From Methanosarcinales archaeon (lineage in GTDB: Archaea; Halobacteriota; Methanosarcinia; Methanosarcinales; Methanosarcinaceae): 13,959 nt of DNA. Under the pieces are notes generated by a model, which ran no database searches, was not told the origin of the DNA, and was given only the letters and a program-made list of their open reading frames with translations. How positions within the stretch are numbered: position 1 is the stretch's first letter; each line of letters starts with the position of its first letter. Location of the stretch: NCBI GenBank assembly GCA_012329085.1, contig JAAXQB010000282.1, positions 1 to 13,959 on the forward strand. The letters run 5' to 3'. The position numbers were made by a program, and so were the translations under genes. Shown here one piece after another: positions 13,926 through 13,959 of the stretch.

Positions 13926-13959
13926 ATATATCTTATAATTATTTTATGATGGTGTAAAA

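Overview
The window comes from an AT-rich archaeon of a methane-metabolising lineage (GC about 30% by eye). The indicators are a methanogenesis marker protein 11 gene, an archaeal-type 6-hydroxymethylpterin diphosphokinase (MptE, methanopterin pathway), an archaeal/eukaryotic-type isoleucyl-tRNA synthetase, an archaeal double bactofilin, a COG1361 S-layer-type surface protein, and TATA-like promoters. I would guess a Methanosarcinales/ANME-type methanogen relative, but the sequence alone does not settle the taxon.

Layout. 1-957 (minus): 5' part of a secreted COG1361/CARDB-like surface protein, cut by the left edge. 958-1951: nearly 1 kb without a gene, holding hairpin repeats, a 73-bp tandem array and AT-rich sequence. 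1952-2548 (minus): a half-size, six-helix MFS-like protein. 2792-6594 (plus): ileS and mptE, overlapping by 4 nt. 6595-6974: hairpin repeats and a GC-richer structured segment. 6975-7622 (minus): a HEPN/MNT (HepT/MntA, type VII) toxin-antitoxin pair whose toxin gene carries a one-base frameshift. 7690-8592 (minus): bactofilin. 8593-8970: a hairpin cluster. 8971-9867 (minus): mmp11. 9991-13925 (plus): a PspA envelope-stress locus, pspA-pspAA-htpX(broken)-[pspAB stump]-hairpin element-htpX-pspAB.

How the genes fit together. The right third is a PspA/ESCRT-III-like membrane-maintenance module. PspA coats stressed membrane, PspAA and PspAB are its conserved partners, and HtpX is a membrane zinc protease that removes damaged membrane proteins. 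The htpX-pspAB block has been duplicated in tandem. In the first copy htpX is frameshifted, and pspAB is reduced to its first ~25 bp, ending where a hairpin element begins. ileS-mptE and mmp11 are housekeeping and C1-metabolism genes with no evident link to the stress module.

The most unusual signal is a family of intergenic hairpins: arms of about 8 bp, 5-nt loops of the type NGAAN, and a following GTTAG or GTAAAC plus AT hairpin. It occurs in at least five intergenic regions over 11 kb. The arms vary between copies in a compensated way, and every copy points in the same direction whatever the direction of the neighbouring genes. I do not recognise it as a named repeat family.
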